Assembly (NCBI RefSeq): GCF_042477335.2
Contig: NC_091245.1
Span: 110,518,501-110,582,500 of the forward strand
Direction: 5' to 3'
Length of the DNA: 64,000 nucleotides
DNA from: Ovis canadensis
Taxonomy: Eukaryota > Chordata > Mammalia > Artiodactyla > Bovidae
Part shown: one piece after another, positions 35,250-48,272 of the stretch
Position numbering within the stretch: the first letter of the stretch is position 1
Layout: each line of letters starts with the position of its first letter
Notes under the pieces: generated by a model
The model's database searches: none
What the model was told of the DNA's origin: nothing
The model's input: the letters and a program-made list of their open reading frames with translations, nothing else
Program-made: the position numbers and the translations under genes

Positions 35250-36944
35250 TGAGTTCTGTCAGAATTTTAGCAGAAAAGATCTGGGTTCCTTGTACAGTAA
35301 TTAAAATATGCCAAAATCTCAAATGATAATGATTTTGTCAAACTTTCTTTGTAATTCTTTCAATTTCTAATATAAATATTATATGTGTATGTGTACCTAT
35401 ATAGTGAAAGAGAGAGAGATCTACTACGTAATACTATGTATAATATGAATGGGGGGGTGGTCCTAAGATGACAGAGGAATAAGACAGGAAGACCACTTTC
35501 TCCCCCACAAATTCATCACTTACTGATGAATTTACTGAACGCTCAGTAAATTCCACAAAACAACTTCTGAATGCTGGCAGACGACATCAGGCACCCAGAA
35601 AAGCAGCCCATTGTCTTCAAAAGCAGGTAGGAAAAAATATAAAAGATAAAAAGAGAGACAAAAGAGGTAGGGATGGAGCTCCATCCCGGGAAGAGAGTCT
35701 CTAAAGAGAGAGGTTTCCAAACACCAGGAAACACTCTCAGTGACAAGTCTGGTGAGGCTTGGAACCAAACTGGGAGGAAAAATAAATAAATTAAACTCCA
35801 CAGATTATGTGCCCAAAGGTAACTCCCCCATCAGAGAAGTGGCACAGGTGCCTGCATCTGCCACTAGCAAGTAGGGGCTGGGCAGGGAGGCACGGGCTTA
35901 GAGTAAGGACCAGGCCTGAATGCCCTGAGGGTAATCTGAGGAACTAACTTGGGATAGCAAACCAGGCTGTGGGATAGCTACCATGTGCAAAGCCTTAACC
36001 TAAGATACCACCAGGCCCGCTCACAGAACAAAGGACTGAGTAGAGCTAGCTGGCTGCAGGATGACCCATCCCCCTCTGATGACAGGCTAGTGAGGGCAGC
36101 CAGAGCCAAAAAGGGGCAATCATGGCCCCAGAGAGGCATTATCTACCAAACTGCAAGCAGGTTTCATTGCTAACCAAGACTTCTTGGGATTCTGGACAGT
36201 CAACATCCACCTGAGAAGGTGCGCCAGTTGTACACCCAGAAACCCAAGTGAGAGGGATGGGGGAGGCAATAAGTTGCAGCTACCCCGCTTGCCAAACACC
36301 TGGTCACCTGAGCTGCTTGGACCTGGGAAGGCACAAAACTCAGGCCCAACTGAGTCTGTGCCTCTGGGGACTACCCGAGTACCTGAACCTGAGCGGCTTA
36401 GACCTGGGAGGTGCTCGCACCCCAGGGCCGGCCTTGGATGGTTCCCAGCATAGCAACCTAGAGCCTAAGCAGTGTAGACAGGGAAAGCACACACGCTGTG
36501 AGTAGGGGCAAACCCAGTGTGGCTGGGACACTGTGAGCACACACCAGTGTTATTTGTTTGCAGCATCCCTCCCTCCCCACAGCACAACTAAACAAGTGAG
36601 CTTAAAAAAGTGTCCACCACCACCCCCTTGCATGAGGGCAGAAGTTAGACACTGAAGAGACCAGCAAACAGAAGAAGCTAAAACAGAGGGAACCTCCTTG
36701 GAAGTGACAGGTGCAGTAGATTAAAACACTGCAGTTAGTACCGACTACATAAGAATAGGCCTATATCTTGAGAAATATAAGCTGGATCAAGGAACTCTCC
36801 GAAAATGAACTGACCCCACACTGCCCAAAACAACACCAGAGAAAGTCCTAGATATATTTTTACTATTTTTACCATCATTCTTTATTTTTTTAAGTCCTCT
36901 ATTACTCCTTTAATTTTCATTTTTATAACCTACTATCACTTTGC

Positions 36945-36976
36945 AAAAAAAAAAAAAGAGAGAGAGAGAGAGAGCC
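36945..36976 (+). repeat. A-run and (AG)n microsatellite
   Basis: A short A-run followed by about ten AG units within the L1 5' UTR. Confidence 0.9.
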
Positions 36977-37762
36977 TATTTTTTTAAAGCAAACTTCATA
37001 TATATATGTTTTATAATTTTGCGACTTTTTTTCTTGAATATTGAATTTGTGAAAATCCAACCTCTACTCTAAATTTTTAATCTTTGCTTTTTTGTATTTT
37101 TTATCAAATTTGTACCTTTAAGAACTCAATATTTAGTACCCATTTTTACTTGGGAGTGAGATTACTGGCTTGACTGATCTCGCCCCCTTTGGACTCTCCT
37201 TTTACTCCACCAGGTCACCTCTATCTCTTCCCTCCCCCTTCTCTTCTCTACCCAGCTCTGTGAATCTCTTTGTGTGTTCCAGACAGTGGAGAACACTTAG
37301 GGAACTGATTACTGGCTGGATCTGTCTCTCTCCTTTTGATTCCCCCTGTTATCCTCTTGGCCACCTCTGTCTCCTTCCTCCCTCTTCTCTTCTCTGTACA
37401 ACTGTGAACATCTCTGAGCATCCCAGACTGTGGAGTTCACATAAAGAAGTGATTAATGGCTAGCTTTCTCTCTCCTCTTTTGATTCCACCTCATCTCATC
37501 CTGGTCACCTCCATCTCCCTCCTCCCTCTTCTCTTCTTCATGTAACTTTGTGAACCTCTCTGGGTGTCCCTCACTGTGGAGAAACTTTCACCTTTAACCT
37601 ATATATTTTATCAATGGTGCTGTATAGATGGAGAATACTTGAGGCTACTATAAAAATAAGACTGAAAACCAGAAGCCGGAGGCTTAAGTCCAAATTGGGA
37701 GAACACCAGAGAACTCCTGACTCCAGGGAACATTAATTGACAGGAGCTTATCAAATGCCTCC

Positions 37763-39091
37763 TTCAGTTCAGTTCAGTCACTCAGTTGTGTCCGATTCTT
37801 TGCGACCCCATGAATCGCAGCATGCCAGGCCTCCCTGTTCATCACCATCTCCCAGAGTTCACTCAGACTCACGTCCATCGAGTCTGTGATGCCATCTAGC
37901 CATCTCATCCTCGGTCGTCCCCTTCTCCTCCTGCCCAAATCCCTCCCAGCATCAGAGTCTTTTCCAATGAGTCAACACTTCGCATCAGGTGGACATAGTA
38001 CTGGAGTCTAAGCTTCAGCATCATTCCTTCCAAAGAAATCCCAGGGCTGATCTCCTTCAGAATGGACTGGTTGGATCTCCTTACAGTCCAAGGGACTGTC
38101 AAGAGTCTCCTCCAACACCACAGTTCAAAAGCATCAATTCTTTGGCACTCAGCCTTCTTCACAGTCCAACTCTCACATCCATACATGACCACAGGAAAAA
38201 CCATAGTCTTGACTAGACAGACGTTAGTCAGCAAAGTAATGTCTCTGCTTTTGAATATACTATCTAAGTTGGTCATAAGTTTTCTTGCAAGGAGTAAGTG
38301 TCTTTTAATTTCATGGCTGCAGTCACCATCTGTAGTGATTTTGGAGCCCCCAAAAATAAAGTCTGACACTGTTTCCACTGTTTCACCATCTATTTGCCAT
38401 GAAGTGATGGGACCAGATGCCATGATCTTAGTTTTCTGAATGTTGAGCTTTAAGCCAACTTCTTCACTCTCCTCTTTCACTTTCATCAAGAGGCTTTTTA
38501 GTTCCTCTTCACTTTCTGCCAGAAGGGTGGTGTCATCTGCATATCTGAGGTTATTGATATTTCTCTGGCAATCTTGATTCCAGCTTGTGTTTCTTCCAGT
38601 CCAGCGTTTCTCATGATGTACTCTGCATAGAAGTGAAATAAGCAGGGAGGCAATATATAGCCTTGACGTACTCATTTTCCTATTTGGAACCAGTCTGTTG
38701 TTCCATGTCCAGTTCTAACTGCTGCTTCCTGACCAGCATACAGGTTTCTCAAGAGGCAGGTCAGGTGGTCTGGTATTCCCATCTCTTTCAGAATTTTCCA
38801 AGGTTTATTGTGATACATACAGTCAAAGGCTTTGGCATAGCCAATAAAGCAGAAATAGATGTTTTTCTGGAACTCTCTTGTTTTTCCATGATCAAGCGGA
38901 TGTTGGCAATTTGATCTCTGGTTCCTCTGCCTTTTCTAAAACCAGCTTGAACATCAGGAAGTTCACAGTTCATGTATTGCTGAAGCCTGGCTTGGAGAAT
39001 TTTGAGCATACTTTACTAGCATGTGGGATGAGTGCAATGTGCGGTAGTTTGAGCATTCTTTTGCATTGCCTTTCTTTGGAATTGGGATGAA
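37763..39091 (-). mobile_element. BovB LINE, 5'-truncated, in L1 5' UTR
   Basis: Reversed tail at 37763, coding back to the linker. The L1 flanks show a target duplication AATGCCTCC (37754-37762) and AATGCCACC (39092-39100). 37905-38675 is open on the minus strand for 256 codons, including NNLRYADDTTLLAE (YADD intact). The upstream part continues in another frame (38788-39009). Confidence 0.93.
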
Positions 39092-39445
39092 AATGCCACC
39101 TTACCTACACTGAAACCAAGCACCACTCAAGAGCCAACAAGTTCCAGAGCAAGACATACCAGGCAAATCCTCCAGCAACACAGAAACATAGCCCTGAACT
39201 TCAACATACAGGTTGCACAAAGTCACTCCAACCCACTGACATCTCATAACTCATTGCTGGACACTATATTGCACTCCAGAGAGAAGAAATCCAGGTCCAC
39301 CCACCAGAACAACACAAGCTTCCCTAACCAGGAAACCTTGATAAGCCACCTGTACAACCCCACCCGAGGAAACTCCACATTAAAGAGAATTCCACAAACT
39401 GCCAGAATACAGAAAGGCCACCCCAAACAGAGCAATATAAACAAG

Positions 39446-40369
39446 ATGAAGAGACAGAGGAATACCCAGCAGGTAAAGGAACAGGATAAATACCCAACAA
39501 ACCAAACAAAAGAGGAAGAGATATAGAATCTACCCGGTAAAGAATTCTGAATAATGATAGTGAAAATTATCCAAAATCTTGAAAACAAAATGGAATCACA
39601 GATAAATAGCCTGGAGACAAGGATTGAGAAGACGCTTGAAAAGTTTAACAAAGACCTAGAAGAAATGAAAAAGAGTCAATATATAATGAATAATGCATTA
39701 AATGATATCAAAAACACTGGAGGGAACAAATAGTAGAATAATGAAGGCAGAATATAGGATTAGTGAGGTAGAAGATAGAATGGTGGAAATAAATGAATCA
39801 GAGAGGAAACAAGAAAAACGAATTAAAAGAAATGAGGACAATCTCCGAGACCCCTGGGACAATGTTAGATGCCCCAACATTCAAATCATAGGAGTCCCAG
39901 AAGAAGAAGACAAAAAGAAAGACCATGAGAAAATACTTGGGGAGATAATAGTTGAAAACTTCCCTAAAATGGGGAAGGAAATAATCACCCAAGTCCAAGA
40001 AAACCAGAGAGTCCCAAATAGGGTAAACATAAGGCAAAACGCCCCAAGACACATATTAATCAAATTTTAAAAGATCAAACACACAGAACAAATATTAAAA
40101 GCAGCAAGGGAAAAACAACAAGTAACTCACAAGGGGATTCCATAAGGATAATAGCTGATCTTCCAATAGAAACTCTTCAAGACGGGAGGGAGTGGCAAGA
40201 CATACTTAAAGTGATGAAAGAAAATAACCTACAGCCCAGATTACTGTACCCAGCAAAGGTCTCATTAAAATATGAAGGAGAAATCAAAAGCTTTACAGAC
40301 AAGCAAAAGCTGAGAGAATTCAGCACCACCTAACCAGCTCTCCAACAAATGCTAAAGGATACTCTCTAG
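39446..40369 (+). pseudogene. L1 ORF1 pseudogene
   Basis: ATG at 39446 (MKRQRNTQQ) and a terminal TAG at 40367 lie in the same frame, 307 codons apart, close to the usual length of bovine L1 ORF1p, an RNA-binding trimeric chaperone. In between there is a stop at about 39524 (after TKEEEI), frame changes, and a further stop near 40068 (after ILIKF). Coiled-coil-like heptads lie in 39580-39850 and RNA-binding domain text (IIGVPEEED) near 39890. Not functional. Confidence 0.85.
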
Positions 40370-41966
40370 ACAGGAAACTCAAAAAGGGTGTATAAACCCA
40401 AAACAATAAAGTAAGTGGCAATGGGATCATACTTATCAATAATCACCTTAAATGTAAATGGGTTGAATGCCCCAACCAAAAGACAAAGACTGGCTGAATG
40501 GATACAAAAACAAGACCCCTATATATGTTGTCTACAAGAGACCCACCTCAAAACAGGGGACACAGACTGAAAGTGAAGGGCTGGAAAAAGATAGTCCACA
40601 CAAATAGAGACCAAAAGAAAGCAGGAGTAGCAATACTCATATCAGATAAAATAGACTTTAAAACAAAGGCTGTGAGAAGAGACAAAGAAGGCCACTACAT
40701 AATGATCAAAGGATCAATCCAAGAAGAAGACATAACAATTATAAATATATATATGCACCCAACATAGGAGGACTGCAATATGTAAGACAAATGCTAACAA
40801 GTATGAAAGGGGAAATTAACAATAATACAATAATAGTGGGAGACTTTAACCCACTCATACCTATGGATAGATCAAGTAAACAGAAAATTAACAAGGAAAC
40901 ACAAACTTTAAATGATACAATAGACCAGTTAGACCAAATTGATATCTATAAGACATTTCACCCCAAAACAATGAATTTTACCTTTTTCTCAAGGCACACG
41001 GAACCTTCTCCAAGATAGATCACATCCTGGGTGACAAATCTAGCCTTGGTAAATTCAAAAAAATTGAAATAATTCCAAGCATCTTTTCTAACCACAATGC
41101 AGTAAGATTATATCTCAATTACAGGAGAAGAACTATTAAAAATTGCAACATATGGAGGCTGAAAAACACACTGCTGAATAACCATCAAATCACAGAAGAA
41201 ATAAAAAAAGAAATTAAAATATGCATAGAAATGAATGAAAATGAAAATATAACCACCCAAAACCTATGGGATACTGTAATAGCAGTGCTAAGGGGAAAGT
41301 TCCTAGCAGTAGAGGCATACCTCAAGAAACAAGAAAAAAGTCAAATAAATAACCTAATTCTACAACTAAAGCAACTAGAAAAGGAAGAAATGAAGAATCC
41401 CAGGGTTAGCAGAAGGAAAGAAATCTTAAAAATTAGGGCAAAAATAAATGCAAAAGAAACAAAAGAGACCATAGCAAAAATCAACAAAACGAAAAGCTGG
41501 TTCTTTGAAAGGATAAATAAAATTGACAAAACATTAGCCACACTCATCAAGAAACAAAGGGAGAAAAATCAAATCAATAAAATTAGAAATGAAGTTGGAG
41601 AGATCACAACAGACAACGCAGAAATGCAAAGGATCATAAGAGACTACTATCAGCAATTATATGCCAAAAGAATGGACAACTTGGAAGAAATGGGCAAATT
41701 CTTAGAAAAGTACAACTTTCCAAAACTGAACCAGGTTGAAATAGAAAATCTTAACAGTCCCATCACAAGCACGGAAATTGTAACTGTAATCAGATCTTCC
41801 AGCAAACAAAAGCCCAGGTCCAGATGGCTTCACAGCTGAATTTTACCAAAAATTAAGAGAAGCACTAACACCTATCCTACTCAAACTCTTTCAGAAAATT
41901 GCAGAGGAAGGTAAACTTCTAAACTCATCCTATGAGGCCACCATCACCCTAATACCAAAATCTGAC

Positions 41967-42912
41967 AGTTCAGTTCAGTTGCTCACTCGTGTCCGACTCT
42001 TTGCGACCCCATGAGTCACAGCACACCAGGTCTCCCTGTCCATCACCAACTCCTGGAGTTCACTCAGACTCATGTCCATTGAGTCCATGATGCCATCCAG
42101 ATATCTCATCCTATGTTGTCCCCTTCTCCTCCTGCCCCCAAACCCTCCCAACATCAGAGTCTTTTCCAATGAGCCAACTCTTCGCATCAGGTGGACAAAG
42201 TACTGGAGTTTCAGCTTCAGCATCATTCCTTCCAAAGAAATCCCAGGGCCGATCTCCTTCAGAATGGACTGGTTGAATCTCCTTGCAGTCCAAGGGACTC
42301 TCAAGATTCTTCTCCAATACCACAGTTCAAAAGCATCAATTCTTCAGCGCTGAGCCTTCTTCACAGTCTAACTCTCACATCCATACATGACCACAGGAAA
42401 AACCATAGCCTTGACTAGATGGACTTTAGTCAGCAAAGTAATGACTCTGCTTTTGAATATACTATCTAGGTTGTTCATAACTTTTCTTCCAAGGAGTAAG
42501 GGTCTTTTAATTTCATGGCTGCAGTCACCATTTGCAGTGATTTTGGACCTCAAAAAAATGAAGTCTGACACTGTTTCCACTGTTTCCCCATCTATTTCCC
42601 ATGAAGTGATGGGACCAGATGCCATGATCTTCATTTTCTGAATGTTGACCTTTAAGCCAACTTTTTCACTCTCCTGTTTCACTTTCATCAAGAGGCTTTT
42701 TAGTTCCTCTTCACTTTCTGCCAGAAGGGTGGTGTCATCTGCATATCTGAGGTTATTGACATTTCTCCCAGCAATCTTGATTCCAGCTTGTGTTTCTTCC
42801 AGTCCAGCATTTCTCATTATGTACTCTGCATAGAAGTTAAATAAGCAGGGTGAAAACATACAGCCTTGACATACTCCTTTTCCTATTTGGAACCAGCCAG
42901 TCTGTTTTTCCA
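41967..42912 (-). mobile_element. BovB LINE, 5'-truncated, in L1 ORF2
   Basis: Reversed tail at 41967. The minus strand 42368-42913 is open for 181 codons, with [14 protein letters not shown] and NNLRYADDTTLLAE (YADD intact). It is inserted between the L1 'accaaaatctgaca' and 'ccacaaagaaagaaaac' sequences, which are adjacent in the L1 frame. Confidence 0.92.
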
Positions 42913-43889
42913 TGCCACAAAGAAAGAAAACTACAGGCCAATATCACTGATGAACACACATGCAAACATCCTCAACAAAATTCTGGCAATCAGAATCCAA
43001 CAATACACTTAAAAGATCGTACACCATGACCAAGTGGGCTTTATCCCAGGGATGCAAGGATTCTTCAATATCCACAAATCAATCAATGTAATACAGCACA
43101 TTAACAAATTGAAAAATAAAAGCCATATGACTATCTCAGTAGATGCAGAGAAAGCTTTTGACAAAATTCAACATCCATTTATGATAAAAACTCTCCAGAA
43201 AGAAGGAATAGAAGGAACATACCTCAGCTTAATAAAAGCTATATGTGACAAACCCACAGCAAACATTATCTTCAATGGTGAAAAATGGAAAGCATTTCCC
43301 CTAAAGTCAGGAACAAGACAAGGGTACCCACTTTCACCACTACTATTCAACATAATTTTGGAAGTTTTGACCACAGCAATCAGAGCAGAAAAAGAAATAA
43401 AAGGAATAGAAATTGGAAAACAAGAAGCAAAACTCTCATTGTTTGCAAATGACATGATCCTCTACAGAGAAAACCCTAAAGACTCCACGAGAAAATTTCT
43501 AAAGCTAATCAGTGAATATAGTAAAACTGCAGGATATAAAATCAACACACAGAAATCCCTTGCATTCCTATACACTAATAATGAGAAAATAAAAAGAGAA
43601 ATTAAGGAAACAATTCCATTCACCATTGCAACGAATAGAATAAAATACTTAGGAATATATCTACCAAAAGAAACAAAAGACCTATATACATAAAATTATA
43701 AAACACTGGTGAAAGAAATCAAAGAGGACACTAATAGATGGAGAAATATACCATGCTCATGGATAAGAAGAATCAATATAGTGAAAATGAGTATACTACC
43801 GAAAGCAATCTACAGATTCAATGCAATCCCTATCAAGATACCAACAGTATTTTTCACAGAGCTAGAACAAATAATTTCACAATTTGTAT

Positions 43890-46089
43890 CAGTTCAGTTC
43901 AGTTCAGTCGCTCAGTCATGTCCGACTCTTTACGACCCCATGAATCACAGCACGCCAGGCCTCCCTGTCCATCACCATCTCCCGGAGTTCACTCAGACTC
44001 ATGTCCATCGAGTCCGTGATGCCATCCTGCCATCTCATCCTCGGTGGTCCCTTTCTCATCCTGCCCCCAATCCCTCCCAGCATCAGAGTCTTTTCCAATG
44101 AGCCAACTCTTCGCATCAGGTGGACAAAGTACTGGAGTTTCAACTTTAGCATCATTCCTTCCAAAGAAATCCCAGGGCTGATCTCCTTCAGAATACACTG
44201 GTTGGATCTCCTTGCAGTCCAAGGGACTCTCAAGAGTCTTCTCCAACACCACAGTTCAAAAGCATCAATTCTTCGGTGCTCAGCCTTCTTCACAACCCAA
44301 CTCTTACATCCATACATGACCACAGGAAAAACCATAGCCTTGACTAGACAGACGTTAGTCAGCAAAGTAATGTCTCTGCTTTTGAATATACTATCTAAGT
44401 TGGTCATAACTTATCTTGCAAGGAGGAAGCGTCTTTTAATTTCATGGCTGCAGTCACCATCTGTAGTGATTTTGGAGCCCCCCAAAATAAAGTCTTACAC
44501 TGTTTCCACTGTTTCCCCATCTGTTACCCATGAAATGATTGGACCAAATGCCATGATCTTCATTCTCTGAATGTTGAACTTTAAGCCACCTTTTTCGCTC
44601 TCCTCTTTCACTTTCATCAAGAGGCTTTTTAGCTCCTCTTCACTTTCGGCCATAAGGGTGGTGTCATCTGCATATCTGAGGTTATTGACATTTCTCCCAG
44701 CAATCTTGATTCCAGCTTGTGTTTCTTCCAGTCCAGCGTTTCTCATGATGTACTCTGCATAGAAGTTAAATAAGCAGGGCGACAATATACAGCCTTGATG
44801 TACTCCTTTTCCTATTTGAAACCAGTCTGTTGTTCCATGTCCAGTTCTAACTGTTGCTTCCTGACCTGCATACAGGTTTCTCAAGAGGCAGATTAGGTAG
44901 TCTGGTATTCCCATCTCTTTCAGAATTTTCCACAGTTTATTGTGATCCATATAGTCAAAGGCTTTGGCATAGTCAATAAAGCAGTAAATAATGTTTTTCT
45001 GGAACTCTCTTGCTTTTTCCATGATCCAGCGGATGTTGGCAATTTAATCTCTGGTTCCTCTGCCTTTCCTAAAACCAGCCTGAACATTAGGAAGTTCACG
45101 GTTCACGTATTGCTGAAGCCTGGCTTGGAGAATTTTGAGCATTACTTTACTAGCATGTGAGATGAGTGCAGTTGTGTGGTAGTTTGAGCATTCTTTGGCG
45201 TTGCCTTTCTTTGGGATTGGAATGAAACCTGACCTTTTCCAGTCCTGTGGCCACTGCTGGGTTTTCCAAATTTGCTGACATATTGAGTGCAGCACTTTCA
45301 CAGCAACATCTTTCAGGATTTGAAATGGCTCAACTGGAATTCCATCACCTCCACTAGCTTTGTAGTGATGCTTTCTAAGGTCCACTTGACTTCACATTCC
45401 AAGATGTCTGGCTCTAGATTAGTGATAACATCATCATGATTATCTGGGTTGTGAAGATCTTTTTTGTACAGTTCTTCTGTGTATTCTTGCCACCTCTTCT
45501 TAATATCTTCTGCTTCTGTTAGGTCCAGACCATTTCTGTCCTTTATCGAGCCCATATTTGCATGAAATGTTCCTTTGGTATCTCTAATTTTCTTAAAGAG
45601 GTCTCTAGTCTTTCCCATTCTGTTCTTTTCCTCTATTTCTTTGCATTGATTGCTGAAGAATTGTTTCTTATCTCTTCTTGCTATTCTTTGGAACTCTGCA
45701 TTCAGATGCTTGTATCTTTCATTTTTTCCTTTGTTTTTCGGCTCTCTTCTTTTCAGCTGTTTGTAAGGCCTCCCCAGACAGCCATTTTTCTTTTTTGCAT
45801 TTCTTTTCCATGGGGACGGTCTTGATCCTTGTCTCCTGTACAATGTCATGAACCTCATTTCATAGTTCATCAGGCACTCTATCTATCAGCTCTAGGCCCT
45901 TAAATCTATTTCTCACTTCCACTGTATAATCATAAGGGATTTGATTTAGGTCATACCTGAATGGTCTAGCAGTTTTCCCTACTTTCTTCAATTTGAGTCT
46001 GAATTTGGTAATAAGGAGTTCATGATCTGAGCCACTAAGCGCAGGTGGCTGCGAGCTGGTGCACTAAGCATGGCCGAGAGGAGCTACCC
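43890..46089 (-). mobile_element. BovB LINE with inverted 5' end and 12-base target duplication
   Basis: Reversed tail at 43890, then a long coding region to about 46038. From about 46039 to 46089 the sequence reads as BovB leader in the opposite (+) orientation ('ctaagcatggccgagaggag', compare 46313-46331). The flanking duplication CACAATTTGTAT is perfect at 43878-43889 and 46090-46101. The minus-strand reverse transcriptase is open over 44495-45022 (175 codons; YADD present as NNLRYADDTTLMAE). Confidence 0.93.
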
Positions 46090-46299
46090 CACAATTTGTA
46101 TGGAAATACAAAAAACCTCGGATAGCCAAAGCAATTTTGAGAAAGAAGAATGGAACTAGAGGAATCAACCTGCCTGACTTTGGGCTCTACTACAAAGCCA
46201 CAGTCATTAAGACAGTATGGTACAGCACAAAGACAGAAATATTGATCTGTGGAAAAAAATAGAAAGCCCAGAGATAAATCCATTTGGAGCACGGGCAGC

Positions 46300-46680
46300 T
46301 GTGACTGGTGTACTAAGCACAGCCGAGAGGAGATACCCCATGTCCGAGGTCAGGGGCAGAAGCCAGGAGGACGCCATGCCAAAAGGGCGGCAGCCAAGAG
46401 AACTTACCCCACTTCCGAGGTCAGGGGCAGTGGCCGAGAGTGCCAGCCTGAGATGGCACAGGAACAGCCGAGAGGAGCAACCCAGAATCCAAGGTCGGGG
46501 CGGCAGCCAGGAGTAGCAACCCATGCCCAAGGAGTGGTCGCTGCACTGGAACAGGAGGGCCTAGAGGAGCCATCCCAAGTTGAAAGTCAGGAAGGGCAGT
46601 GGTGAGGAGATACCCTTTGTAGAAGGTAAGGAGCAGCAGCTGTGCTTTGCTGGAGCAGCAGTGAAGAAATACCCCACGCC
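46300..46680 (+). repeat. Degenerate tandem repeats in BovB leader
   Basis: Units containing 'gagaggag' then 'taccccatgtccgaggtcag' recur imperfectly about every 50-60 bases (near 46323, 46395, 46470, 46510, 46565, 46610, 46665). Spacing and length vary. This may be the BovB promoter region; the function is not shown by the sequence. Confidence 0.65.
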
Positions 46681-47059
46681 CAAGATAAGAGAAACCCAAG
46701 TAAGATGGTAGGTCTTGCCAGAGGGCATCAGAGGGCAGACACACTGTAACCATACTCACAGAAAACTAGTCAATCTAATCACACTAGGACCACAGCCTTG
46801 TCTAGCTCAATGAAACTAAGCCATGCCCTGTGGGGCCACCCAAGATGGGCAGGTCATGGTGAAGAGTCTGACAGAATGTGGTCCACTGGAGAAGGGAATG
46901 CAAACCACTTCAGCATTCTTGCCTTGAGAACCCCATGAACAGTATGGAAAGTCAAAATGATAGGATACAGAAAGAGGAACTCCCCAGGTCAGTAGGTGCT
47001 CAACATGCTACAGGAGATCAGTGGAGAAATAACTCCAGAAAGAATGAAGGGATGGAGCT

Positions 47060-48045
47060 GTGGATGTGACTGGTGACAGAAACAAGGTCCGATGCTGTAA
47101 TGAGCAATATTGCATAGGAACCTGGAATGTCAGGTCCATGAATCAAAGCAAATTGGAAGTGGTCAAACAAGAGATGGCAAGAGTGAACGTCGACTTTCTA
47201 GGAAACAGCAAATTAAAATGGACTGGAATGGGTGAATTTAACTCAGATAACCATTATATCTACTACTGTGGGCAGGAATCCCTCAGAAGAAATGGAATAG
47301 CCATCATGGCCAACAAAAGCGTCTGAAATGCAGTACTTGGATGCAATATCAAAAACAACGAAATGATTTCTGTTTCCAAGGCAAACTATTCAATATCATG
47401 GTAATCCAAGTCTATGCCCCAACCAGTAATGCTGAAGAAGCTGAAGTTGAATGGTTCTATGAAGACCTACAAGACCTTTTAGAACTAACACCCCAAAAAG
47501 ATGCCTTTTTCATTATAGGGGACTGGACTGCAAAAGTAGGAAGTCAAGAAACATGTGGAATAGTAGGCAAATTTGGCCTTGGAATGTGGAATGAAGTAGG
47601 GCAAAGACTAGAAGAGTTTTGCTAAGAAAATGCGCTGGTCATAGCAAACACCCTCTTCCAACGATACAAGAGAAGACACTACACATGGACATCACCAGAT
47701 GGTCAACACCGAAATCAGATTGATTACATTCTCTGCAGTCAAAGATGGAAATGCTCTATACAGTCAACAAAAACAAGACCAGGAGCTGACTGTGGCTCAG
47801 ATCATGAATTCCATATTACCAAATTCAGACTGAAATTGGAAAAAGTAGGGAAAACTGCTAGATCATTCAGGTATGACCTAAATCAAATCCCTTATAATTA
47901 TACAGTGGAAGTGAGAAATAGATTTAAGGGCCTAGAGCTGATAGATAGAGTACCTGATGAACTATGGAATGAGGTTCATGACATTGCACAGGAGACAGGG
48001 ATCAAGAGCATCCCTATGGAAGAGAAATGCAAAAACTCAAAGTAA
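47060..48045 (+). pseudogene. BovB endonuclease remnant with lost catalytic Glu
   Basis: GTWNVRSMNQ lies near 47118. The stretch that reads LGISELKW in the copy at 16445 is LGNSKLKW here, so the metal-binding Glu is Lys (codon at 47210-47212). GDWTAKVG near 47519 also departs from GDWNAKVG. SDHE is present near 47798. Frames change at about 47326 and near 47625, where a stop interrupts. Confidence 0.85.
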
Positions 48046-48272
48046 CTATTTGGGGAGGCCTTACAAATAGCTGTGAAAAGAAGAGAGGCAAAAAACAAAG
48101 GAGGAAATGAAAGATATAACCATTTGAATGCAGAGTTCCAGAGAATTGCAAGAAGAAATAAGAAAGCCTTCCTCAGTGATCAATGCAAAGAAACAGAGGA
48201 AAAGAACAGAATGGGAAATACTAGAGATCTCTTCAAGAAATTAGAGATACCAAGGGAATATTTCATGCAAAG

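Noticed and set aside
36184..36505. Overlapping frames of 85-89 codons near 36.2-36.5 kb
   Set aside because: They fall within the bovine L1 5' UTR, are GC-rich, overlap in different frames and match no family I recognise.
46216..46605. Long open frames in GC-rich DNA (99 and 118 codons) as a gene
   Set aside because: They lie in the repeated BovB leader. GC-rich repeats without stops give such frames in more than one register.
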